64,000 bases of DNA from assembly GCA_937995595.1 (NCBI GenBank), contig CALKJW010000007.1, positions 59,134 to 123,133 on the forward strand. Reading direction: 5' to 3'. Position 1 is the stretch's first letter, and each line of letters opens with the position of its first letter. The translations under genes and the position numbers were made by a program. A model generated the notes under the pieces. It was not told the DNA's origin. It was given only the letters and a program-made list of their open reading frames with translations, and searched no databases. The stretch is from an uncultured Phycisphaerales bacterium. Lineage in GTDB: Bacteria > Planctomycetota > Phycisphaerae > Phycisphaerales > UBA1924. Shown piece after piece: positions 1-8,015 of the stretch.

Positions 1-385
1 CGCTCGCCAGCGCGGTCATCGGGTCGGGTGCGAAGGTGAAGACCTTGTCCAGACCGGTCAGCATCATCATCGACCACACCTCGTCGCCCAGCGAGCACAG
101 CACCAGTTGCCGGCCCGCCTCGGTCAGACGCTTGCGCATCCGCAGCAGCGCGGCGATGTGCGTCGAGTTCAGGTACGACACGCCGGCGAAGTTCAGCACC
201 ACGTGCGGCACGTTGTCGGCCGGCGTCAGCGGCCGCTCGCCGCGGCTGCCCTCGCGGGCCGAGCCCAGTTCATCCTCGGCCTCCTCGCCGCGGAGTCGCG
301 CGAAGATCGCGGCGAACTCTTCAGAGAGTTCCGGCTCGTCGGCCAGTTCGCCCAGCAGGATGCCTTCGGACCAGTCGGTGGGCAT
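1..385 (-). CDS. STAS-domain (anti-sigma-factor antagonist-like) protein, 3' end outside window
   Basis: Reading starts at the ATG complementary to 383-385 and runs off the left edge, so 128 residues are visible. The first 55 or so residues are acidic and unlike the family. After that comes a STAS-type core: a hydrophobic strand (HVVLNFAGVSYLNSTHIAAL), then a helix rich in Arg/Lys and the strand QLVLCSL. STAS proteins bind anti-sigma factors or act as stressosome and transport regulators in the cytoplasm. The usual phosphorylatable Ser of DSSG-type loops appears here as the NSTH segment, so Ser or Thr there is the candidate site. No Shine-Dalgarno sequence precedes the ATG. A -10-like TATACT sits nine bases upstream. 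Family assignment is good; the specific partner is unknown. Confidence 0.72.
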   Translation of the reverse strand, partial: MPTDWSEGILLGELADEPELSEEFAAIFARLRGEEAEDELGSAREGSRGERPLTPADNVPHVVLNFAGVSYLNSTHIAALLRMRKRLTEAGRQLVLCSLGDEVWSMMMLTGLDKVFTFAPDPMTALAS

Positions 386-394
386 GAGGGCCGG

Positions 395-400
395 AGTATA
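395..400 (-). promoter_or_regulatory. -10-like hexamer just before the STAS gene
   Basis: On the minus strand this reads TATACT, nine bases before the ATG of the STAS gene. A transcript begun about seven bases downstream would start almost at the initiation codon. No good -35 hexamer is visible. It is one of thirteen such cases in this window. Confidence 0.45.
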
Positions 401-448
401 CAGAAACTCCGGGCCGTGCGCCGGGCCCCACCGGGTATCCACTCGCAA

Positions 449-529
449 AGGCCGAGGTGGGATTCGAACCCACGAAGCTTGCGCAACGGATTTGCAATCC
501 GTCCCCTTAGACCGCTCGGGCACTCGGCC
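449..529 (-). tRNA. tRNA-Cys (GCA) with enlarged variable region
   Basis: The minus strand folds as a complete tRNA. It has a perfect 7-bp acceptor stem (GGCCGAG/CTCGGCC, outer ends at 529 and 450), a 3-bp D stem (CCC/GGG), the anticodon stem ACGGA/TCCGT around loop TTGCAAA (anticodon GCA), and the T arm GTGGG-TTCGAAT-CCCAC. The discriminator base is U (position 449), the main identity base for cysteinyl-tRNA synthetase. CCA is not encoded. The variable region is 12 nt instead of the usual 4-5, with a 2-bp stem and a GCAA loop. The short D stem together with the long variable region gives a Ser/Leu-like body around a Cys anticodon and discriminator. Confidence 0.9.
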
Positions 530-545
530 GCCTTGTCAAGCACAC

Positions 546-574
546 ACCGTAAGTCGTGGAGCACACCCCGTCAA
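546..574 (-). promoter_or_regulatory. Putative promoter of tRNA-Cys
   Basis: On the minus strand TTGACG (569-574) is followed after 17 bases by TACGGT (546-551). The mature tRNA begins 16 bases further on. The -35 is close to consensus and the -10 is weak. Confidence 0.45.
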
Positions 575-750
575 GCCGTGTGCGCGCCAGATTGGGGTTC
601 CCGGCCGTTCCGGCCCGCCGCGGCGGGGTTCTCGGCCCTGCAATCGCCCACGGTGCGCGCGTCCGCGGGCCGATCGAATACCATCGACCGGCGGGGGACC
701 TCGGCCGCGGACGCCGCCGACCTGACCCGCCCCGCACGCACGGAGGCACC

Positions 751-1722
751 ATGACCGTTCGCTTCACCGCTCGTCGGATCGTGCAGGGAGTCGGTCTGGC
801 TGTCGCGTGCAGCGTGGCCGGGCTGGCCGCGGGGGGCGAGCCGCCGCGACCGACGCAGCCGCAGCCATCGCCGGTGCGTCCGGGGCTGCCCGGCTCGGTG
901 CAGAACGAACTGGGGATCGAGCGCGGACCGTCGCTGGTGCGCGAGGGCTCGTTCGTGTCCTCCGCGCGCGGCGCGCTGGTGAAGGGCAGGAGCGGGCGGT
1001 GGTTCTTCGTCTTCGACCGCGACCGCCGCGGCCGGCAGATGCCCCCGATGGTCGTGCTCCCCAGCGAGCACCTGGCCGCGATGGAACGGCTGGCGGCGCG
1101 CATGAACGAGGACGAGGTGCGCCGCACCGGCGCGCGGATGCTCGTGACCGGGCAGGTCATGGCGTACGCCGGGAACAACTACCTGCTGCCGACCGCTCCG
1201 CCCTTGGTCGACACGCCCGCACCCGAGAGCGAGCCGCGCGACGCCGAGACGCGGGCAGAGACGGCGCCCGCCGCCACCGGCGCCGGCGTGGCGGACCCCG
1301 CACAGCCCGAGCCGACGATCGAGCAGATCGTGGCGGACCTGGACAAGGCCATCGGGACCCGCCGCGCGGCCAACCCGTCGCGCCTCGCGCCCGCACCGGA
1401 GGCGGGCAGTTCGGAAGGCGGCACGCCGCGGCTCCGCCCCGCCGGGGTGCTGACGCCGCGTCGCGGCCGCGTGGTGCGGTCGGCCGCGGGCGAGCCGGTG
1501 TTCGTCGTCGACAGCGGCGCGGCGGGCGTCGTGCCCGAGCCGCCGATGGTGCTTTTGCCGTGCACCAACCTGGCGGGGATCGAGTCGCTGGCCGAGCGTC
1601 TGGGCGAGAACGCGACGTTCACCATCAGCGGGCAGGTGCTGGTCTACAAGGATCGGAACTACCTGCTGCCGACGATGTACACCGTCAACCGCGCGGGCGA
1701 CCAGGTGCTGCCGACGCAGTGA
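751..1722 (+). CDS. Secreted protein of unknown function with a duplicated domain
   Basis: Encodes 323 residues from the ATG at 751, which follows GGAGG with a short spacer. Residues 1-27 form a signal peptide ending near AAGGE. Two homologous blocks of about 70 residues lie near residues 70-150 and 240-320. Each has the pattern GR-x(5)-W/V-FF-VF/VV-D, then PPM-V-LLP/LPS, then a helical segment (LAxMERLAARM or LAGIESLAERL), then SGQV or TGQV and a closing NYLLPT. A low-complexity Ala/Pro/Glu linker joins them. I do not recognise the family. The repeated ending suggests an OB-like or beta-barrel repeat exported to the periplasm. It is convergent with nuoH, only 12 bases away. Confidence 0.75.
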   Translation: MTVRFTARRIVQGVGLAVACSVAGLAAGGEPPRPTQPQPSPVRPGLPGSVQNELGIERGPSLVREGSFVSSARGALVKGRSGRWFFVFDRDRRGRQMPPMVVLPSEHLAAMERLAARMNEDEVRRTGARMLVTGQVMAYAGNNYLLPTAPPLVDTPAPESEPRDAETRAETAPAATGAGVADPAQPEPTIEQIVADLDKAIGTRRAANPSRLAPAPEAGSSEGGTPRLRPAGVLTPRRGRVVRSAAGEPVFVVDSGAAGVVPEPPMVLLPCTNLAGIESLAERLGENATFTISGQVLVYKDRNYLLPTMYTVNRAGDQVLPTQ

Positions 1723-1734
1723 GCGTGCGCGGGG

Positions 1735-3072
1735 TCAGACGGGCAGCGAGCCCTCGTACGGCCGGTCCTCCAGCGCGCGGGGGTCGTTCGAGCGCGTCCG
1801 CACCGCCTCGCCCACCGCCGGGTACCAGCGCGAGCCGGCCAGCCGGACGCGCTTGTTGCCGGTCGCTCGCGGCATGAGCGGCAGGAGGATGTAGATCGCC
1901 GCGGCCAGCGCGACGTTGAACGCGAGCATCCACAGCGTGGAGGAGCGGCCGGTGTGCACGAGCACCGCGGTGCCGACGACGATGACGAGGCTGATGGGGA
2001 TCATCCCCTGCCACGCCACGGCCATGATCTGGTCGAACTTGAGCCGCGGGATCGACCAGCGCACCAGCATCATCAGGAAGATGAGCGCGAGCACCTTGGC
2101 CAGGAAGACGTGGAACTTGAGCAGCATCGCCAGCACGCCGGTCGCCTCGGGCGTGAGCAGGTGGTGCTCGACGCCCAGCGGGAGGTGGTACCCGCCGAGG
2201 AACAGCAGCGCGAAGAACGCGGAACTGGTGATCATGTGCGAGTACTCGGCCAGGAAGAACAGGGCCCAGCGCATCGCGCCGTACTCGGTGTGGTAGCCGC
2301 CGACCAGTTCCTGCTCGCACTCGGCGTTGTCGAACGGCGTGCGGTTGCACTCGGCCAGCACGCAGGTGAAGAACAGGACCGCGGCGATGGGGTGCGCCAG
2401 CACGAGCCAGCCGTGCGCGGCCTGGTGCTCGATGATCTTCTCGGGCAGCAGCGACCCGGTGAGCAGCAGCACCGTCAGCAGGCACAGGCCCAGCGGGATC
2501 TCGTACGAGATCATCTGCGCCGAGGCGCGGAGCGCGCCCAGGAACGAGTACTTGTTGTTCGACGCCCACCCGGCGAGCGTGATGCCGTAGATCGACAGCG
2601 AGCCGACCGCGAGCAGGTAGATCACGCCGACGTTGACCGGCGCGCCCGCCACCACGCACGGCCCGCCTTCGATGCGCCAGTTCAGCAGCGGGATCGTGAA
2701 CGAGGGCACCTCGACCGTGCCGCCCCACGGGATGACCGCAAAGCCGATCAGCGCGGGGATGACGCAGGCGATCGGGCCCAGCGAGAACAGGATCTTGTCC
2801 GCGCCCCGCGGCCGGTAGTCCTCCTTGAGCATGAACTTCAGGCCGTCGGCCAGCGGCTGCCCGAGGCCCCACAGGCCCTTGAGGAACCACAGCGCGGGCA
2901 GGTTGAGGTCGAACCCGACGCGGTTGGGGCCGATGCGGTCCTGGATGTAGGCCGAGACCTTGCGCTCGAAGTAGGTGCAGTACCCGGCGAGCACGAGGAC
3001 CAGGTGAACGACGGCGAGGATCACGACGACGCTGACGAGCAGTTGGGCCGTGATGAAACTGGGGGCGTCCAT
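1735..3072 (-). CDS. nuoH: NADH-quinone oxidoreductase subunit H (NuoH), solitary
   Basis: Encodes 445 residues. NuoH is the inner-membrane subunit that helps form the quinone-binding site of respiratory complex I. Residues 36-53 carry ERKVSAYIQDRIGPNRVG, the family signature. A second signature, AECNRTPFDNAECEQELVGG, lies at 240-259, and ASNNKYSFLGALRASAQMIS at 170-188. About nine membrane segments are visible. Typical NuoH is 320-350 residues, so this one is longer, with an extended loop near 115-150, extra loop sequence near 205-225 and a polar C-terminal tail. No other nuo gene is nearby. The start is the ATG nine bases after a TACACT hexamer. The function is well supported; why it stands alone is unknown. 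Confidence 0.93.
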   Translation of the reverse strand: MDAPSFITAQLLVSVVVILAVVHLVLVLAGYCTYFERKVSAYIQDRIGPNRVGFDLNLPALWFLKGLWGLGQPLADGLKFMLKEDYRPRGADKILFSLGPIACVIPALIGFAVIPWGGTVEVPSFTIPLLNWRIEGGPCVVAGAPVNVGVIYLLAVGSLSIYGITLAGWASNNKYSFLGALRASAQMISYEIPLGLCLLTVLLLTGSLLPEKIIEHQAAHGWLVLAHPIAAVLFFTCVLAECNRTPFDNAECEQELVGGYHTEYGAMRWALFFLAEYSHMITSSAFFALLFLGGYHLPLGVEHHLLTPEATGVLAMLLKFHVFLAKVLALIFLMMLVRWSIPRLKFDQIMAVAWQGMIPISLVIVVGTAVLVHTGRSSTLWMLAFNVALAAAIYILLPLMPRATGNKRVRLAGSRWYPAVGEAVRTRSNDPRALEDRPYEGSLPV

Positions 3073-3106
3073 GTGGGGCGAAGTGTAGTGCCCTGTTCGG
3101 GTCGCG

Positions 3107-4462
3107 TCACACCGACCGCCCCACCCTCTTCCGCACCGTGCCCTCCGGCCGCAGGACGGTGCACTCGGCGTGCACCGGGTGCAGGTACTTGCCACGGATC
3201 TTTCGGCGCGGGTGGCCGACGCAGTGGAACGCGGCGCACGCGTCGAGGTGGTCGAGCGTGGCCTTGCCGTCGCCGCGCTCGTCGGGCCGGCGCGAGACCG
3301 ACACGCTGATCCCGTACGACCCGGCGCGGACGTTCAACCGGAACGAGAAGCGGACCACGGCCAGTTCGCCCGCGCGCAGCCGCGGCACGCGCGAGCCCTC
3401 GCGGAACGCCGTCGCGCCGAACAGGTCCACACCCGTCTGGTCGCGCAGCGTGAACTCGACGTCGACCCGCTCGATGTCGATGACCGCGCGGACCGACACC
3501 TCGACGGTGACGCGCTCGCCGAAGGCGAACTCCTCGCGCTCCTCGCCGTGCCGGTCGAGCAGGCGCACGCGCTCCACCTGCGCGTGCCCGGTGCCGTAGC
3601 GCAGGTCGCTCTCGACCTCGGCGATGCGCTCGCGCTGGTCGGCGAGTTTGGCGACCTTCTCGACGGCGCGCTGCGTGCGTGCCTCGCGGACCACGCTCAG
3701 GTACTGGTCCACGGCCTGCTCGGTCGGGCCGACGAAGACCGCCCGGCCCTTGGCCAGGTACACGCCGCGCCGGCAGATGCTCTTGACCGAGTCGAGGTTG
3801 TGGCTGACGAACAGGAGCGTGACGCCCGCGTCGAGCAGTTTGTGCAGCCGCGCCATGCACTTTTGCGTGAAACTCGCGTCGCCGACCGCGAGGATCTCGT
3901 CGAGGATGAGCACCTCGGGCTCGACCATGCTCGCGACGCTGAACGCCAGTCGCGCGTGCATGCCGCTGGAGTACATGCCGACGGGCTGGTCGAAGAACTC
4001 GCCGATGTCGGCGAACGCGGCGATGTCGTCGATCTTCTCCTCCATCGCGCGCCGGTTCAGCCCGCGGATCGCCCCGGCGAGGAACGCGTTCTCGCGCCCC
4101 GTGAAGTGCGGGTTGAACCCGCTGCCCAGTTCCAGCAGCGCGGCGACGCGCCCGCGCACCAGCGCGACGCCCTCGGTCGGCGCCAGCGTGCCCGCGATGA
4201 TCTGCAGCAGCGTGCTCTTGCCCGAGCCGTTTCGCCCGACGATGCCCACCGCCTCGCCGCGGGCGACGTCGAACGACACGTCGCGCAGCGCCCAGAACTT
4301 GCGGTGAAACTCGCTCTGCAGCAGGCGGCCCAGGATCGACTGCTTGAGGCGGTCGATCGGCCTGTCGTAGATCTCGTAGCACTTGCCCACGCCGCGGACG
4401 CTGACGGCCAGCGACTCGTCGAGCATGGGCGCGCCGGGCACATCGTGGGGGTCAGACGACAT
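3107..4462 (-). CDS. ABC transporter ATPase of polysaccharide export (Wzt/TagH type)
   Basis: Encodes 451 residues. It powers export of a lipid-linked polysaccharide (O-antigen or teichoic-acid-like) across the inner membrane together with the permease gene just upstream. Walker A GRNGSGKST lies at 76-84, the signature YSSGMHARLAF at 164-174, and Walker B VLILDE at 184-189. The spacing and the SSGM signature are typical of the Wzt subgroup. After residue 250 an extra domain of about 190 residues resembles the Wzt C-terminal carbohydrate-recognition beta-sandwich. Its start overlaps the permease stop by 11 bases, so the two are translationally coupled. Substrate specificity cannot be read from the sequence. 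Confidence 0.88.
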   Translation of the reverse strand: MSSDPHDVPGAPMLDESLAVSVRGVGKCYEIYDRPIDRLKQSILGRLLQSEFHRKFWALRDVSFDVARGEAVGIVGRNGSGKSTLLQIIAGTLAPTEGVALVRGRVAALLELGSGFNPHFTGRENAFLAGAIRGLNRRAMEEKIDDIAAFADIGEFFDQPVGMYSSGMHARLAFSVASMVEPEVLILDEILAVGDASFTQKCMARLHKLLDAGVTLLFVSHNLDSVKSICRRGVYLAKGRAVFVGPTEQAVDQYLSVVREARTQRAVEKVAKLADQRERIAEVESDLRYGTGHAQVERVRLLDRHGEEREEFAFGERVTVEVSVRAVIDIERVDVEFTLRDQTGVDLFGATAFREGSRVPRLRAGELAVVRFSFRLNVRAGSYGISVSVSRRPDERGDGKATLDHLDACAAFHCVGHPRRKIRGKYLHPVHAECTVLRPEGTVRKRVGRSV

Positions 4463-5327
4463 CGGCCATCCCCCTCTTGGTCCGCATGAACCACGCGTAC
4501 CCGGCCTGCATGACGACGAACGCCAGCAGCGTGACCCACGCGAGTCGTTGCCACTCGGGCCACTCGCCCCACAGGAGCGTGCGCCGGCCGTTCTCGATGA
4601 TCACCGCCAGCGGGTTGTAGCGCACCAGCGGCTGCCACCCCTCCGGCACGCGCTGGATCGGGTAGAACACCGCGCTCATGAACACGACCACCTGCACCAG
4701 CACCTGCACCACGTTCCGCACGTCGCGCAGGAACACGCCCAGCGACGCCAGGAACCAACTCGCCCCCAGCGCGAGCATCACCAGCGGCACGACCGGCACG
4801 ACAAACAGCGGCGCGGTCGGCGGGATGCGCCCCGCGAAGACCAGCGAGCACACCAGCAGGATGCCCACGCTCACCGCCAGCGTCACCAGCCCCGCCACCA
4901 GCACCGAGACCGGCAGGATCTCCAGCGGGAAAACGACCTTGCGGACCAGGTTCGGGCGCGAGGCGATCACCGTCGGCGCGCGCCCCACGCACTCGACGAA
5001 CAGGTGCGCCAGCGCGTGCCCGCAGAAGAACGTGAGCGCGAAACTCAGGTGCGGGTCGATCCCCTGCCAGGCGTGCCCGCCCTTGTTCTCCCAGCGCACC
5101 TTGAGCACGAACCCGAACACGAACGTGTACACGCTCAGCGTCAGCATCGGGCTGAGGATGTTCCACGCCACGCCGAGCATCGCGCCCTTGTGACGCTCCA
5201 GCAACTCGCGCGAGGCGAACTGCCAGATCAGGTCCGCCCGCACGGCCAGCGCCGCCAGCAGCCCCAGCGGGTTCAGGTAGGCGCCGACGCCGGGGCTGTG
5301 AGGGGATCGGATGGCGACTTCGGACAT
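4452..5327 (-). CDS. ABC-2 type permease of polysaccharide export (Wzm/TagG type)
   Basis: Encodes 291 residues from the ATG at 5327; an in-frame GTG at 5339 is the alternative. Neither has a Shine-Dalgarno sequence. The N-terminal amphipathic segment with LIWQFASRELLERHKG, followed by LGVAWNILSPMLTLSVYTFVF, is characteristic of ABC-2 exporters of O-antigen and teichoic acid. Six hydrophobic segments are visible. It forms the membrane channel partner of the following ATPase. No glycosyltransferase, ligase or nucleotide-sugar gene lies nearby, so the glycan must be made from another locus. Confidence 0.87.
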   Translation of the reverse strand: MSEVAIRSPHSPGVGAYLNPLGLLAALAVRADLIWQFASRELLERHKGAMLGVAWNILSPMLTLSVYTFVFGFVLKVRWENKGGHAWQGIDPHLSFALTFFCGHALAHLFVECVGRAPTVIASRPNLVRKVVFPLEILPVSVLVAGLVTLAVSVGILLVCSLVFAGRIPPTAPLFVVPVVPLVMLALGASWFLASLGVFLRDVRNVVQVLVQVVVFMSAVFYPIQRVPEGWQPLVRYNPLAVIIENGRRTLLWGEWPEWQRLAWVTLLAFVVMQAGYAWFMRTKRGMADVV

Positions 5328-5451
5328 GGGTGCGTGCACGCGGCGGCCCTGCCCGCCCGGCCCCTTCCCCGCTCACGAGGCCCGCCGCGGGCAAGAGGGA
5401 CGGTAGTGTGACCAACCCGCGTCGGCCACCGGTACCACGAACCGGCCCGGC

Positions 5452-7812
5452 CTACTCCTGCGGAGGGAGGGCGGCGCGGTCCAGCGTCGCGGCGACCTTG
5501 GCGTAGCCCACCGCCACGCCCAGCATCATCACACCCAGACAGAGAAACACGACGATCCGCCAGAGGTCCGCGACCTCGGCCGAGTCGACGATCACGACCT
5601 TGATCGCCGCGACGGTCATGAGCGCCAGGCCCGCGTGCCGGACGATGGCGACCGGCGACCGGCCGCGACGGGCCGGCGCGGCGACAAAGCCCGCGACGAT
5701 CAGGCCGATCGCGAACAGGCCCCACCAGATCGACAGCGCGGCGTGCTGGGCCGTCGGGTCCGTCACCCAGGCGTGCGCGGCACGGCGGACCTCCAGCGAC
5801 GTCGCCGCGAACGCCAGCGCGATCGCAATGCCCGCGGCGGCCGGCACGGCGTGAACCGTCGTCGCGGCCGCACGCGGCCGACGCAACCACCACGCCGCGA
5901 CGGCGAACGCTACGGCCTGCGCCAGCGCGAGCAGCAGTCCGGCGTGCAGGCCGATCGGGAGCGCGGAGGCGTTCCAGTTCCGCAGGGCGTAGACAACCGA
6001 CCACGCCGCCACCGAGCCGCACAGACCGCCCAGACCGACAAGGTCCAGCGCGACACGCGGCAGGGCGAGATGCAGCGCGAGCGCCGCGCACGCAGCGCCG
6101 AACCACGCCCACGCGACCGAGCCGCCGTCGGCGTGCGGCGAGACAAGAGAGGCGTACCCGGCGCCGAGCGCGACCGCCAGGCACGCCGAGCCGACCGCCC
6201 GCCACGCGCCCGGCGGCGAGCGGCGCACCAGCAACGCGCCGGCGACGCACCAGCCCGCCGCCGCGCCGAGCATGAGCAGCGTCCACGTCGTGATGTTGAG
6301 GCCGACGAACGCCCGGCCGACCGTCCCCGGCCCGGCGACGCCCGAGGCCCACGAATCGAAGAGCACCAGCCGCGCCAGCGTGAGCGCCAGCACGATCAGG
6401 CCGTACACGTCCATCGCCCGCGCGTTGATCCACCGACCCGCGAACACGCCCGCGACGCCGATGGCCACGCCCGCCAGCACCTGCGCCGAGTCGTCCAGCG
6501 CGAGCGCGACGGTGGCGACGACCAGCGCGCCCGCCTGCGCCATGAGCGCGGCGCCGAGGCGCTCGGCGTCGGTCCGCGGCGTGTCGATCAGGGCGCGGAG
6601 GTTGCCCGCCAGAACCAGCGCGATCGCGCCCGAGCCGAGCACGAGGGCCGCGGTGACGGACCAGTCCGGCGGCGTCGCGACGCCCGACGCCGCCCACCCC
6701 AGCGACCACACGCCGACGGCGGCGCACCACATCGTGGTGCCGAAGGTTGCCAGGATCGGTCGCGCGGTGCGCCACGGGACGCCGCGCCGGGGCGGGTCGT
6801 CCCCGCGCGCAGTCCCGCCGCGCGTCGCGTGCCAGAGTTCGGCGTGCACCGCCGCCCAGAACAGCGCGAGGAACGCGAGCGAGATCAGCGGTTGGCCCGC
6901 GTCCGCCGCGGCGAACGCCGCGCCGGCGCCGAGCACCACCGTCGCCCACCACACGATGGCGCGCATCGGCCGGAACGGGCGCGGCCGCAGCGCCGACAGG
7001 CCCAGACCCAGCGCGACCAGCGCGAGCAGGTACGCGGGGAAGACGACCGGCGCGGGGTCCTCGGTCGCGGCGATGATCGGCGCGAGGTAGGCGCCGGCGA
7101 GCGAGACGATCGCGACCGAGAGCAGGTTCGCCCGCGCGGCGACGGCGATGCCCAGCGCCGACGACGCCGCGAGCAACACGAACGCGCCCGCGTCGCCGAC
7201 CAACTCGAACCGCGCGTACGCCACCCACACCGCGCCGTAGATCGTGCCGATTCCCGCGGCCGAGAGGCCCGCGGACGCCAGCGCGCTGATCCGGCGTCGC
7301 GCGACCTCACCGAGACCCAGCAGCACGAACCCGAACGCCGCGGCGCCGACGCACCGCGCCGCGGGCGGCATGCGCAGCCAGCCGCTGTCGATCGCGAGTT
7401 TGAGGAAAAGCACGACGCCGATCACCAGCCCCAGCGCTCCCACCGCCGCGAACAGGCGCAGGCCGACGAACTTTTCGAGGTTGAACGACGGCGCGGCGCG
7501 CGGCGCCGCACGCCGCGGCGCAAACACCGGCGGCGCAAACACCGGCGGCGCGGTGTTCGGCGCCGGCGGAGGGGCGATGGCCTCCAGTCCACCGGTCTGA
7601 TCAGAAGACGTGGGCGGCACGACGGCCGGCGCGGGCGCGAGCGGGGGATGAACGGAGACGGGCTGCGACGCGTGCGCGGCCTGATCGTCAATCGCCGGGC
7701 GGTCCGACCGCGCGGGCGGCGCGGCCATGCCCAGCCGTTCCTCGATCGCGGCGATCCGACGGAACAACTCGTCGATCCGAGGGTCGTGCGGAGGGGTCGA
7801 ATCGGGTCGCAT
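5452..7812 (-). CDS. DUF2339 family multi-pass membrane protein
   Basis: Encodes 786 residues. The N-terminus has a short coiled-coil-like helix (RIAAIEERLG, residues 19-28), as in other DUF2339 proteins. A Pro/Ala-rich linker follows up to about residue 105, then FNLEKFVGLRLFAAVGALGL and some 20 or more hydrophobic segments to the C-terminus. Function in the family is unknown; large envelope proteins of this type are common in Gram-negative bacteria. It seems to be a single-gene transcript with its own promoter at 7874-7901, a leader of about 55 bases and GGAG eleven bases before the ATG. Codon use resembles that of its neighbours. Confidence 0.82.
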   Translation of the reverse strand: MRPDSTPPHDPRIDELFRRIAAIEERLGMAAPPARSDRPAIDDQAAHASQPVSVHPPLAPAPAVVPPTSSDQTGGLEAIAPPPAPNTAPPVFAPPVFAPRRAAPRAAPSFNLEKFVGLRLFAAVGALGLVIGVVLFLKLAIDSGWLRMPPAARCVGAAAFGFVLLGLGEVARRRISALASAGLSAAGIGTIYGAVWVAYARFELVGDAGAFVLLAASSALGIAVAARANLLSVAIVSLAGAYLAPIIAATEDPAPVVFPAYLLALVALGLGLSALRPRPFRPMRAIVWWATVVLGAGAAFAAADAGQPLISLAFLALFWAAVHAELWHATRGGTARGDDPPRRGVPWRTARPILATFGTTMWCAAVGVWSLGWAASGVATPPDWSVTAALVLGSGAIALVLAGNLRALIDTPRTDAERLGAALMAQAGALVVATVALALDDSAQVLAGVAIGVAGVFAGRWINARAMDVYGLIVLALTLARLVLFDSWASGVAGPGTVGRAFVGLNITTWTLLMLGAAAGWCVAGALLVRRSPPGAWRAVGSACLAVALGAGYASLVSPHADGGSVAWAWFGAACAALALHLALPRVALDLVGLGGLCGSVAAWSVVYALRNWNASALPIGLHAGLLLALAQAVAFAVAAWWLRRPRAAATTVHAVPAAAGIAIALAFAATSLEVRRAAHAWVTDPTAQHAALSIWWGLFAIGLIVAGFVAAPARRGRSPVAIVRHAGLALMTVAAIKVVIVDSAEVADLWRIVVFLCLGVMMLGVAVGYAKVAATLDRAALPPQE

Positions 7813-7852
7813 GGAGGGGCTCCGCGTGTCAACACAGGGTACCGGAGTGGCC

Positions 7853-7901
7853 GTTAGTGTGTGCTAACACCATAGTATAGTGAACACTAACTCAACGTCA
7901 A
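7853..7901 (-). promoter_or_regulatory. Promoter with two operator-like palindromes ahead of the DUF2339 gene
   Basis: On the minus strand TTGACG (7896-7901) is separated by 16 bases from TATACT (7874-7879), a near-consensus housekeeping promoter. A perfect palindrome TAGTGAACACTA (7878-7889) overlaps the -10 and spacer. A second inverted repeat, GTTAG-N6-CTAAC (7853-7868), lies at the start of the transcript. Read on the minus strand, both sites contain GTTAG-N4-CACTA. Two similar sites bracketing the start site suggest repression by a dimeric regulator. The stretch is AT-rich against its surroundings. No regulator gene is adjacent. Confidence 0.6.
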
Positions 7902-8015
7902 CCCTGTGGATCAAGCCCCGCGGGGCTCCGGGCGTGCGTGGGGTCGGGGTCGCGCAGGTCGGACAGCGCTCCGGGCTCGGTTGCGATGGCGCCCGCTCAC
8001 CATCTGCACGCGTGT

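Noticed and set aside
449..529. Selenocysteine or serine tRNA
   Set aside because: The anticodon is GCA, not UCA or a Ser anticodon. The acceptor stem is 7 bp and the discriminator is U, not G.
36..725. Plus-strand frames at 36-754
   Set aside because: They run through the antisense of the STAS gene and the tRNA and show no protein-like pattern.
5328..5339. GTG at 5339 as start of the ABC permease
   Set aside because: It adds four residues only and has no ribosome binding site. The ATG at 5327 is the simpler choice, though not proved.
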